Counted from the stretch's first letter, positions 1 to 7,700 are shown. The stretch: DNA of 10,662 nucleotides from Bacteroides sp. (GCA_030152865.1 JASLIW010000086.1:1-10662), one strand, 5' to 3'. The notes: generated by a model not told the origin, from the sequence alone. Translations and numbers: made by a program.

Positions 1-122
1 AGCATCTCTGCGGCATAGGCACCTACTCCTCCAAGGCCTACAATAAGCACATGTGACTCTGCCAGTCTATCAAGTTTTTCTTCACCAAACAAGAGTGAAG
101 TTCTCTCTTTCCATTCTTTCAT
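1..122 (-). CDS. tcdA: Partial ThiF/TcdA-like protein, probable tRNA threonylcarbamoyladenosine dehydratase (N-terminus only)
   Basis: Only the first 40 codons are present; the gene continues beyond base 1. The N-terminus begins MKEWKERTSLLFGEEKLDRL and is followed by the segment HVLIVGLGGVGAYAAEM, with a Gly-x-Gly-Gly-Val-Gly nucleotide-binding loop at about residues 28-33. In the ThiF/E1-like superfamily this loop binds ATP. The leading 'R...LLFGEEKLDRL' block is typical of the TcdA (CsdL/YgdL) branch, which uses ATP to cyclise N6-threonylcarbamoyladenosine at position 37 of ANN-decoding tRNAs. The start codon overlaps the stop of the upstream antiporter gene as TAATG, so translation is probably coupled and the two genes share a transcript. 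The catalytic and C-terminal parts are outside the window, so another ThiF-family member such as a MoeB/ThiF/HesA homologue is not excluded. Confidence 0.8.
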   Translation of the reverse strand, partial: MKEWKERTSLLFGEEKLDRLAESHVLIVGLGGVGAYAAEM

Positions 123-2257
123 TACTCTTTAAATCTTTTTATAAACCAGTCTACCACCTGACGAATACCACTTTGGTTAGCTGGTCGAATTGGCTCAGCA
201 AAAGTAATAATCTCTTGAGGATCCCCATATTGTTCGGGATAAAGAATTGCTAAACTCGTATTTGAAAAGTATTTAGAGAGTAGCTTGGGCAGGTCTACAA
301 AAGATGAATCATAGGAGATTGAGCCTTTACGCGCACTTACAATAATAAGTAGATGATCATAATTTACATGCTCTGCTAGCAGCATAAAGTCATCCCAGCT
401 AGGCAAGTTATTATACTGTACACGCATCGCTTTGTAATGCTCATCAATGTACCCTTTTATAAAACCAAGCGTGTCTTCATTGGCAAAGAAATGAACACGA
501 CAGCCCAGCTGATTACCCATTCGGTAAAGCCTGGTCAGCCACTTGGTGAAGCCCGACTCTTTCTCAGCTCTTGCAGGTACAGCAACGACTATTCTGCGCA
601 AGGTATTAACGGGCATAATAGCCTTTACAATAAAGATTTGCTTGTTTGTAGAGCCTATTAAGCTCATGGTTTTTTGACCAAAAAATGAATCTACAATATT
701 TGCTTTTTTATGTAAGCCAATGACTAAATCAGACGAGCCCTTTTCTTTCATGGTATGCAGAATCCCTGAGGCTATACTTACGTCGTACCTTAAAACAGTT
801 TGGATATCTACATCTGCTGAAGCACCTACTGATACAGCCTGCTCCAAACAGCGCTGTCCTTGAATTTCTTGTACATCTGAACCTTGCTCATCATTGATAA
901 CATGTAGTGCTGTCAAGCCATCATCTGTTGTTTCATCTCGGATTAGAAGGGCCATATTTATTAAATCTTCAATGGTATTAGGGTTCGCTACAGGTATTAG
1001 TATTTTTTCCTTCTCTTTTTTATTGTTATCTGAGTCTATGTCAGCATCCTTCTCTTGCAATACAATGCGACGAGATGTACGCTCAGTAACAACGGAACTA
1101 ATGATACAGGTAAATAAAATCATTACGACTGTGCCATTTAAGACATCATCATTGAGTAAGGGTACTCCTGGAGACATCTCTATTTTATTACCTACTAGTA
1201 CTGCAGCTAGGGTGGCAGCTGCTTGGGCATTACTCAAGCCAAACATCATGGAACGCTCCTCCTTTTTCATACCATAGGTTTTCTGTGTCAACCAGGCAGC
1301 AAGCCACTTAGATAGTGTAGCAACCACGGTCATAACTAGGGCAACTTTCAGCGCAGCTCCACCAGCAAAAAGAGTACGTACATCGATAATCATCCCTACC
1401 CCAATCAAAAAGTAGGGGATAAACAAGGCATTTCCTACAAACTCTAAACGGTTCATTAGTGGAGATAACCTCGGTATCAGGCGATTGAGCACCAGTCCCA
1501 CCAAGAAAGCACCCAAGATACCTTCCAAACCTGCAAGTTCAAGAAGCCCACCTCCTAAGAAGACCATAGAAAGCACAAAGACAAACTGCATAATATTATC
1601 TTCATACTTACGAAAAAACCAGCGAGCTATGCGAGGCACTAGATAGACGATGAAGAGTATTACAGCTAATACCTTAGCAAAAAGGAGGTACCAGAAATAA
1701 TCACCTAAATCTCCTTTATACATCCCTGCAATAACAGCTAGGATGATCAAAGCCAAGGTTACAGTTACAGCCGTACCTCCTATAGTAATACTCACACTGC
1801 GCATCCGAGATAAACCAAAACGGCTAACAGTAGGATAGGCTATAAGTGTGTGAGAGGCATACATACTTGCTAGAAGAATAGAAGTAGTTACATTGAAGTC
1901 AAGAATATACATACCCGACCAAATGCCCAGTGCCATCGGAATGATGAAGGTGAATAAGCCAAAGACCAGCGCTTTAGTTCGATTCACTTTAAAATCTTCC
2001 ATATCCATTTCCAGACCTGCCAGAAACATAATATAATAAAGACCTACCTTCCCAAATAGTTCAAAACTACTATCTCGTTCAAGAATATTAAACCCAAACT
2101 CTCCCACTACTATACCAGCTAATATCATTCCTATTATATGCGGTATTCGTAAACGCCCCAGAACCATAGGGGCAAACAAGATAATAACCAGTACTAAGAA
2201 GAAAATCCATGTTGGATCTGTAATTGGAAAATAATTATTTAAGTCTATCCAGCTCAT
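122..2257 (-). CDS. CPA2-family cation:proton antiporter with C-terminal universal-stress-like domains
   Basis: This 711-residue inner-membrane protein should exchange Na+ or K+ for protons and help control pH and ion balance. Residues 15-395 form about a dozen hydrophobic helices of the Na+/H+ exchanger fold. Recognisable landmarks are GRLRIPHIIGMILAGIVVG (34-52), FLAGLEMDMEDFK (78-90) and GLSNAQAAATLAAVLVG (340-356). A charged linker (about 400-418, ending KEKEK) leads to a cytoplasmic region with two UspA-like alpha/beta units: KILIPVANP at 418-426 opens the first, RRIVVAVPA at 554-562 the second. The Usp nucleotide-binding glycine pattern is degenerate (GQKTMSLIGST, 527-537), so ATP binding is uncertain. 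A Val at residue 166 sits where homologues often have Asp. The ion carried cannot be told from sequence. The gene is first in its unit and overlaps the next gene by one base. It reads divergently from asd. Confidence 0.93.
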   Translation of the reverse strand: MSWIDLNNYFPITDPTWIFFLVLVIILFAPMVLGRLRIPHIIGMILAGIVVGEFGFNILERDSSFELFGKVGLYYIMFLAGLEMDMEDFKVNRTKALVFGLFTFIIPMALGIWSGMYILDFNVTTSILLASMYASHTLIAYPTVSRFGLSRMRSVSITIGGTAVTVTLALIILAVIAGMYKGDLGDYFWYLLFAKVLAVILFIVYLVPRIARWFFRKYEDNIMQFVFVLSMVFLGGGLLELAGLEGILGAFLVGLVLNRLIPRLSPLMNRLEFVGNALFIPYFLIGVGMIIDVRTLFAGGAALKVALVMTVVATLSKWLAAWLTQKTYGMKKEERSMMFGLSNAQAAATLAAVLVGNKIEMSPGVPLLNDDVLNGTVVMILFTCIISSVVTERTSRRIVLQEKDADIDSDNNKKEKEKILIPVANPNTIEDLINMALLIRDETTDDGLTALHVINDEQGSDVQEIQGQRCLEQAVSVGASADVDIQTVLRYDVSIASGILHTMKEKGSSDLVIGLHKKANIVDSFFGQKTMSLIGSTNKQIFIVKAIMPVNTLRRIVVAVPARAEKESGFTKWLTRLYRMGNQLGCRVHFFANEDTLGFIKGYIDEHYKAMRVQYNNLPSWDDFMLLAEHVNYDHLLIIVSARKGSISYDSSFVDLPKLLSKYFSNTSLAILYPEQYGDPQEIITFAEPIRPANQSGIRQVVDWFIKRFKE

Positions 2258-2380
2258 TGCTTTATATTATAGGTGTTACTTCCAAACAAAGAAAAGTAAA
2301 AACTAAGATAATTATGCATAAAAGAGCAGATTTAAACTCCTAAAATCTTGTTTCCTAGCTGATTTATGGCATTTTTATTA

Positions 2381-2388
2381 TAGTTTTG
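2381..2388 (+). promoter_or_regulatory. Candidate Bacteroidota -7 box for asd
   Basis: TAGTTTTG is an exact match to the Bacteroidota primary-sigma -7 consensus TAnnTTTG. It would start transcription near base 2395 and give a leader of about 64 bases before the asd ATG. No good TTG-type -33 element lies 19-21 bases upstream, which lowers confidence. The asd start is preceded by an A-rich stretch (AAAGATAAAAGAAA) rather than a Shine-Dalgarno sequence, as is common in this phylum. Confidence 0.5.
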
Positions 2389-2421
2389 TAGTACTTGTTT
2401 GTGAATATACAACAGATATAC

Positions 2422-2429
2422 CAAACGTA
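2422..2429 (-). promoter_or_regulatory. Candidate -7 box for the antiporter-tcdA unit
   Basis: Read on the minus strand these bases are TACGTTTG, an exact TAnnTTTG match. Transcription would begin near base 2415 and give a long leader of roughly 160 bases to the antiporter ATG. No convincing -33 element is visible, and in AT-rich DNA such a match can arise by chance, so this is a weak call. Confidence 0.3.
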
Positions 2430-2458
2430 TCTAATTAACACGCTAAAGATAAAAGAAA

Positions 2459-3466
2459 ATGAGAATAGCAATTGTTGGAGCAAGTGGTGCTGTAGGTCAA
2501 GAATTTCTAAGCATACTTGAAAATAGAGATTTCCCTATTGATGAGTTACTTCTTTTCGGCTCTCACCGCAGTGCTGGTAAAAAGTATATATTTAGAGGCC
2601 AAAAGTTAGAAGTTAAACTCCTACAACATAATGATGATTTCAAGGGAGTTGATATTGCTTTTACTTCAGCTGGAGGAGGTACTTCTCTAGAATATGCAGA
2701 AACTATAACCAAGCATGGGGCAATTATGATTGATAATTCAAGTGCTTTTAGAATGGAGCAAGACGTACCCTTAGTTGTACCCGAAGTAAATGCCAGCGAT
2801 GCCAAGAACAGACCCCGCAATATTATAGCGAATCCAAACTGCACTACAATTCAAATGGTAGTGGCTCTACAAGCTATTAATCAGCTTTCTAAAGTCACAA
2901 AGGTACATGTAGCCACCTATCAAGCAGCCAGTGGTGCTGGAGCATCAGCCATGGATGAGTTGATTCAGCAACACGAAGAAATTATTGCTGGCAAACCTAC
3001 CACAGTCAATAAGTTTGCGTACCAGCTAGCTTTTAACCTTATTCCACAAGTAGATGAGTTTACAGAGAATGGGTACACCAAAGAGGAAATGAAGATGTAC
3101 AATGAAACTAAAAAAATCATGCATTCCGATATAGAAGTGAGTGCTACTTGTGTTCGTGTACCAGCCTTGAGGGCTCACTCCGAGAGTATTTGGATAGAAA
3201 CAGAAGATGAACTCAGTGTGGAACAAGCAAAAGAAGCTTTTAAGAAAGCCGAGGGCATCGTATTACAAGACCAGCCAAGCCAAAAAGAGTATCCGATGCC
3301 ACTTTTTGTTACGGGTAAAGACCCTATCTACGTGGGTCGCATACGCAAAGACCTGACCAACCCTAAAGGACTAACGTTCTGGGTGGTAGGAGATCAGATC
3401 AAAAAAGGTGCTGCCCTTAATGCTATTCAAATAGCAGAATATTTGATACGAGATAAAGCAATTTAA
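2459..3466 (+). CDS. asd: Aspartate-semialdehyde dehydrogenase
   Basis: This cytoplasmic enzyme reduces L-aspartyl-4-phosphate to L-aspartate-4-semialdehyde with NADPH. That is the shared step toward lysine and diaminopimelate (cell wall), threonine and methionine. The protein has 335 residues, the normal length for the family. The N-terminal NADP loop is GASGAVGQ (7-14). The active site NPNCTT (125-130) carries the catalytic Cys128. YQAASGAG (154-161) holds the conserved Gln155, and RVPALRAHSE (233-242) holds the catalytic His240. A C-terminal segment KGAALNAIQIAEYL (316-329) closes the Rossmann domain as in other family members. The ATG at 2459 is chosen because the nucleotide-binding strand MRIAIVGASG begins immediately. 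The gene appears to be transcribed alone: it is divergent from the antiporter and followed by a strong terminator. Nothing is missing or unusual. Confidence 0.97.
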   Translation: MRIAIVGASGAVGQEFLSILENRDFPIDELLLFGSHRSAGKKYIFRGQKLEVKLLQHNDDFKGVDIAFTSAGGGTSLEYAETITKHGAIMIDNSSAFRMEQDVPLVVPEVNASDAKNRPRNIIANPNCTTIQMVVALQAINQLSKVTKVHVATYQAASGAGASAMDELIQQHEEIIAGKPTTVNKFAYQLAFNLIPQVDEFTENGYTKEEMKMYNETKKIMHSDIEVSATCVRVPALRAHSESIWIETEDELSVEQAKEAFKKAEGIVLQDQPSQKEYPMPLFVTGKDPIYVGRIRKDLTNPKGLTFWVVGDQIKKGAALNAIQIAEYLIRDKAI

Positions 3467-3483
3467 ACCCAAATAATAGAATC

Positions 3484-3514
3484 AAATAAAAGCCCTCCTC
3501 AGGGCTTTTATTTT
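3484..3514 (+). terminator. Intrinsic terminator after asd
   Basis: A perfect 13-bp stem pairs bases 3484-3496 (AAATAAAAGCCCT) with 3501-3513 (AGGGCTTTTATTT) around a 4-base CCTC loop. The right arm ends in T-rich sequence. It lies 17 bases after the asd stop codon, so it should end asd transcription and isolate the downstream kinase gene. The A/T outer arms make it nearly symmetrical, but no gene converges on it from the right. Confidence 0.92.
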
Positions 3515-3577
3515 ACCCTCCAAGCAGCTATTTAATTTTTAACTGCTTTACTTTACATTTATTTACATAATATTTAT

Positions 3578-3585
3578 TAGCTTTG
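3578..3585 (+). promoter_or_regulatory. Candidate Bacteroidota -7 box for the kinase gene
   Basis: TAGCTTTG is an exact match to TAnnTTTG. It lies after the asd terminator and predicts a start of transcription near base 3592, giving a short leader of about 28 bases to the kinase ATG. The -33 region has only weak TTTA-type sequence (around 3552-3555). The placement between a strong terminator and the next start codon supports it. Confidence 0.55.
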
Positions 3586-3619
3586 TAATTTTAAATCATT
3601 AGAGCAATCAACTGAATAT

Positions 3620-4459
3620 ATGAAACTTATAGTAGAGAGCAGTTCAACACGCACAGAATGGGCAGTTATCGAAGGTGGAAACGTCATACATAAAGAATAT
3701 ACAGAAGGAATAAATCCGTTCTTTCAAACACGTAGACAAATTAGTAGAAGTGTACGACTAAGCCTCCCTGAAGAGTTCTTCAAAATGAAACTCGAGAAAG
3801 TTCATTTCTATGGAGCTGGATGTACTTCAGAAAGTAAGTCAAGCATAGTTGAGGCTTCACTTGTTGCTCAATTCAAAACACCTATCGAGGTTGAAAGTGA
3901 CCTCTTGGCTGCCGCTCGTGGATTATTCATTAACGAGCCAGGAATAGCCTGCATCCTTGGAACAGGCTCAAACTCATGTTTTTACAACGGAAAAGAAATC
4001 ACTAAGAATGTGAGATCAGCAGGTTATATACTCGGAGATGAGGGTAGCGGTGCTGTATTAGGAAAAATGTTTCTTTCTGATGTACTCAAAGAGGTAGCAC
4101 CTAAAGATTTAACAGAGTTATTCTACGACACATTTAGAATCTCACCCGCCGATGCCATGGAGTCTGTTTATTCTAGACCATTCCCTAATCGGTTTTTAGC
4201 TACCATCTCTTTTTTCTTGTCGGAGCACTTAGACCGTGAGTACGTTTATGACTTATTAATTACTAATCTACGAAGCTTCTTTGAGCGTAACATTGCACAT
4301 TATGACTACAAAAGCTATCCTATTCGTCTAATGGGCTCTACTTCTGTCTTATACAAAGACATTCTTATCGAGCTCGCAAAAGAGTATGGAGCATATGTAG
4401 ACAATATAGTAGATAGTCCCATGCAAGGACTGATAGAATATCATTCAAATCCCATCTAG
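3620..4459 (+). CDS. BadF/BadG/BcrA/BcrD-type ATPase, N-acetylglucosamine kinase-like
   Basis: This 279-residue cytoplasmic protein belongs to the ASKHA sugar-kinase/ATPase fold. Visible landmarks are the N-terminal phosphate-1 segment (residues 5-14, VESSSTRTEW), a YGAGC turn (64-68), and VESDLLAAARG (91-101) with Asp94, the likely catalytic base by analogy with N-acetylglucosamine kinases. There is also a phosphate-2 loop GTGSNS (114-119), GYILGDEGSG (135-144), and a C-terminal adenosine-side segment LMGSTS (237-242) ending in PMQGLIEYH (267-275). Length and order fit the short Bacteroidota proteins annotated as BadF-type ATPase or N-acetylglucosamine kinase, which would phosphorylate an amino sugar at C6. 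The acidic residue normally found as Asp in the phosphate-1 loop is Glu6 here, and the Gly usual after it is Ser7. Substrate is inferred from family only. The gene is separated from asd by a terminator and from susC by 294 bases. Confidence 0.85.
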   Translation: MKLIVESSSTRTEWAVIEGGNVIHKEYTEGINPFFQTRRQISRSVRLSLPEEFFKMKLEKVHFYGAGCTSESKSSIVEASLVAQFKTPIEVESDLLAAARGLFINEPGIACILGTGSNSCFYNGKEITKNVRSAGYILGDEGSGAVLGKMFLSDVLKEVAPKDLTELFYDTFRISPADAMESVYSRPFPNRFLATISFFLSEHLDREYVYDLLITNLRSFFERNIAHYDYKSYPIRLMGSTSVLYKDILIELAKEYGAYVDNIVDSPMQGLIEYHSNPI

Positions 4460-4554
4460 TTAGCTCTTACTCCTGCAAAACTCATCGCGGCATAAGTTAA
4501 ATACCTTTCCTTCTTATAATTAACACATACTACGCCCACCACTGTTAAAATATG

Positions 4555-4587
4555 CTCAATATATGTTTCTGAATATTAAATATTGAG
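4555..4587. repeat. 8-bp inverted repeat upstream of the susC promoter region
   Basis: CTCAATAT (4555-4562) is the exact reverse complement of ATATTGAG (4580-4587), with 17 bases between. The spacer itself contains AATATTAAATATT, so the area is a cluster of AT-rich half sites. The position, about 40-70 bases before the weak -7 box, suits an activator binding site. A chance origin in AT-rich DNA is quite possible. Confidence 0.4.
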
Positions 4588-4608
4588 ATATTTAACGGAA
4601 TGTTATAT

Positions 4609-4632
4609 AAATACGGGTTTTATTTCGTATTT
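4609..4632. repeat. 7-bp inverted repeat overlapping the candidate susC -7 box
   Basis: AAATACG (4609-4615) and CGTATTT (4626-4632) are exact reverse complements separated by 10 bases. The right arm covers most of the candidate -7 element TATTTTG (4628-4634), so a bound protein would block or shape promoter access. The repeat is short and could be fortuitous. Confidence 0.35.
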
Positions 4633-4691
4633 TGCCAGCGTTAATGAATCTAAATATAAAACTCTAATGTTTAATACAAGCCATTCATTAC

Positions 4692-4716
4692 TGTGTTACA
4701 CATTAAATCTAACACA
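4692..4716 (+). repeat. Possible hairpin in the susC 5' leader
   Basis: TGTGTTA (4692-4698) pairs perfectly with TAACACA (4710-4716) around an 11-base loop, ending 37 bases before the susC start codon. It has no following T-run, so it is not a terminator. In a transcript it could form a modest stem that influences translation or RNA binding. The stem is only 7 bp, so its reality is uncertain. Confidence 0.35.
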
Positions 4717-4753
4717 CGCTTTAAAATAATCACTTCTAAACATTTATCTATTT

Positions 4754-7700
4754 ATGATTGAAAGACACAAAAGACGAGGCTTAAGCAGTCATATGCTCCT
4801 TGTCGCATTATGTACTTCCGGCTTTCTGCTTGGCGGTAATAATGTCTATGCAACCCCAACGAACTCCACCATGGAGTACAGTGTTGAACAGCAAAAAAGC
4901 TTTATAAAAGGACACATAAAAGATACAAATGGCGATCCTGTTATAGGTGCCAGTATCCTAGAGAAGGGAACAACCAATGGTACAATCACTGACATTGATG
5001 GAAACTTCTCTTTAAGTGTTAAGTCTGGATCAATCCTTAAAATTAGTTATATAGGATTTAAAGCCATAGAAACAAAAGCGAAAGACAACTTAGTAATTAC
5101 ACTGAAAGAAGATTCAGAGCTTCTTGACGAAGTTGTAATTGTAGGATACGGAGCTCAAAAGAAAGAGAACCTAACTGGTGCAGTATCATCAGTTAAAGTA
5201 GATGAAACACTTGCTAGCCGACCAATTGCAGACGTGGGACGTGGCTTACAAGGAGCAGTATCGGGTTTAACAGTATCTGTTCCTTCAGGCGAAGTAGGCT
5301 CTGACCCCGTAATGAAAATTCGTGGACAGGTAGCCTCGATAGAAGGTAGTAGTAGCCCACTAATCCTAGTGGACAACGTTGAGATTCCAAGCATACAGAT
5401 GATTAACCCTGATGATATAGAGTCTATCTCTGTATTAAAGGATGCTGCCTCTGCTTCTATTTATGGAGCAAAAGCAGCTTTTGGAGTTATCTTGATAACT
5501 ACCAAGCAAGGTGCTAAAACTGATAAATTTGAGGTGTCTTACTCCAACAACTTTTCATGGCAGAATCCAACTAAGCGCATACGCATGGCTGGTATTGAAG
5601 GACTGCAGTACACAGTTGATGCCCATAAGAACAGAGGTGCATCTATGCCCGCTGGAGGTTTTTGGCGTGTAAATGACGAAAGCCTTGAAAAAATGAGAGA
5701 GTGGCAAGAATTATATGGTGGCTCTGTCAAATCATCTGACCCTGTTGTTTATGGTCGCGATTGGTACTTTGATGGCGTTAACAAATACGGTTACCGCATC
5801 TATGATGGAGCAAAAGCAATGATTAATGATTGGACTCCTTCTCAAACCCACAACTTATCAGTAAATGGAAGATCTGGTAAAACAGCCTATAATATTGGAC
5901 TGGGTTACTTGAAGCAAGAAGGCTTATTAAAGCCTGCACAACACGATGACTTTAAGCGTCATAATGCATCTATTAATGTTACCTCTGAACTAAACAAGTA
6001 TGTAACAGTTCGTGCTGGTGCTATATTTTCAGACCGAAATAAGCGCTACCCTGAGTTTGGCACAACAGTAGCTGACCCATGGTTATACCTATACCGTTGG
6101 AGTAGATTATTCCCTATAGGTGTTACTGAGCGAGGTATGCCACTTCGGACTCCTGACTACGAAGCAGCAAATACATTTACTTCAAATAGACAAAACAAAT
6201 ACTACAGTGTAAATCTTGGTGCGACTATTACACCACTCAAAGACTGGGAAATCCGCTTTGACTATAACTACTCACACCAAGACAATGTGACAAATGCTGC
6301 ACGACCTACACTCTCTGGAGGGGATGTTTGGTATACTCCTATAGCCTGGAAGGATAGTGAAGGTAATCAAGTGTATGTAGATGAGGCTGGAAACCCTACA
6401 GATGTAGGAGGTATCCCTGCTTATCAATTTCCTCAAACCATGTATCAAGACAAGAGCTGGATCTCAAGGAATGCTGGTTCTGTCGATCAGCATGTCTATA
6501 ACATTTATTCTACCTATAATTTATTCCTAGGTGCTGAGAAAGAGCACAAGTTTAAATTTATGGCAGGATCAAATATTGTAAAAAAAGACTGGGAAAGTAA
6601 CTTCTCTAAGAAAATGGATTTAATTGACTTAGATAATCCTCAATTTGCTTTTGCCTCAGGAACAGAAACTGTTAACGCAACCAACAACTGGGAAGCACAA
6701 GTAGGTTTCTTCGGTCGTGTAAACTACTCTTTTGCTGATAGATATCTATTAGAAGCGAACTTACGTTACGATGGTACATCAAAATTCCCCTCTGATGTAA
6801 GATGGAGAACATTCCCTTCATTTTCTGCAGGTTGGGTTATTACAAACGAAAAGTTCATGGAGCCTCTTGAGCCTGTTTTGAGTTTTGCAAAACTGAGAGC
6901 ATCTTGGGGTGTTATTGGCGACCAAACAGTACCTAACCACCTGTACTTCCCAAGAATGAACCAATATAAAACTTCATGGTTAGGTAGTGATGGCATCCCA
7001 TTCTGGGGTTACACTACACCTAATGCAGTATCAAGAGACATCACATGGCAAGATATAGAAACACTAAACTTAGGTTTCGATTTTAGATTCTATAAAAACA
7101 TCTTTGGTGTTACTTTTGACTGGTTCCAAAGAAAAACAAAAAACATGATTCTTCCTGGAGATGCTCTACCTGAGACTCACGGAACAGGAGCACCCAAAGG
7201 CAACTATGGTAACTTAAGAACTCGTGGATGGGAACTAGCACTTGACTTCAATTATAGATTCGAAAATGGTTTAGGGATCAATGGTATGGCTTCAATTTCT
7301 GATGCTACCACCTACATCACTAAAGGAGCTGACTACATGATACCTAAAGAAGACCGTAAGCTCTCTAACAGCTACTCTACAGGTAGAAGATTTGGTGACA
7401 TCTATGGATATGTAACAGATAGACTCTACCAGAAAGACGACTTTGTGTATGATGCTGAAGGAAATATTGAGAAAACAACTATTATCATAAACGGGGTAGC
7501 TAAAGAGACCTATAAGCTAGCTGGAGAAAACCCTGTTTATCAGACATACTTAGAAGACGGTAAGGGTGTTGTTATTTTCAGTCCTGGTGATGTGCGCTAC
7601 AAAGACCTAGACGGTGATGGATATATTACCCCTGGTGATGGAACAGTAGGCAACCCTGGTGATAGAAAAGTAATTGGAAATACAACTCCAAGATATGAAT

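Larger units (their letters stand above)
2258..2458. other. Divergent intergenic region between antiporter and asd genes
   Basis: These 201 bases are AT-rich and contain no credible open reading frame. They must hold the promoters for the antiporter unit (minus strand) and asd (plus strand). One box matching the Bacteroidota -7 consensus is visible on each strand and is listed separately. The two boxes lie about 35 bases apart, and the outgoing transcripts would overlap, since the minus-strand box lies downstream of the plus-strand box. No clear operator was seen. Confidence 0.6.
4460..4753 (+). promoter_or_regulatory. Leader and control region of the susCD operon
   Basis: These 294 bases contain no gene and no strong terminator after the kinase. 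They hold three short perfect inverted repeats (4555-4587, 4609-4632, 4692-4716) and a near-consensus -7 box at 4628-4634 (TATTTTG, one base short of TAnnTTTG). If that box is used, transcription starts near base 4641 and the susC leader is about 110 bases. Long leaders are common for Bacteroidota glycan-uptake operons and can be targets for regulators or small RNAs. The lack of a terminator means read-through from the kinase gene is possible. Confidence 0.45.

Noticed and set aside
53..253. A 66-residue plus-strand frame across the antiporter/tcdA junction
   Set aside because: It covers the stop/start overlap of two recognised minus-strand genes and resembles no known protein.
894..1277. A 127-residue plus-strand open frame opposite the antiporter gene
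   Set aside because: It is a mirror of the conserved transmembrane region of the antiporter; its Ser/Ile-rich composition and lack of context mark it as a shadow.
4460..4500. Intrinsic terminator after the kinase gene
   Set aside because: No GC-rich stem followed by a T-run was found; only weak AT-rich complementarity is present.
4460..4753. ECF sigma factor/anti-sigma (FecR) pair controlling the SusC gene
   Set aside because: The gap before susC contains no open frame of suitable size, and SusC lacks the N-terminal STN domain needed for that signalling route.
4793..4795. Alternative susC start at the second in-frame Met
   Set aside because: It would remove the basic n-region MIERHKRRG and leave a hydrophobic signal core without positive charges, so the upstream ATG is preferred.
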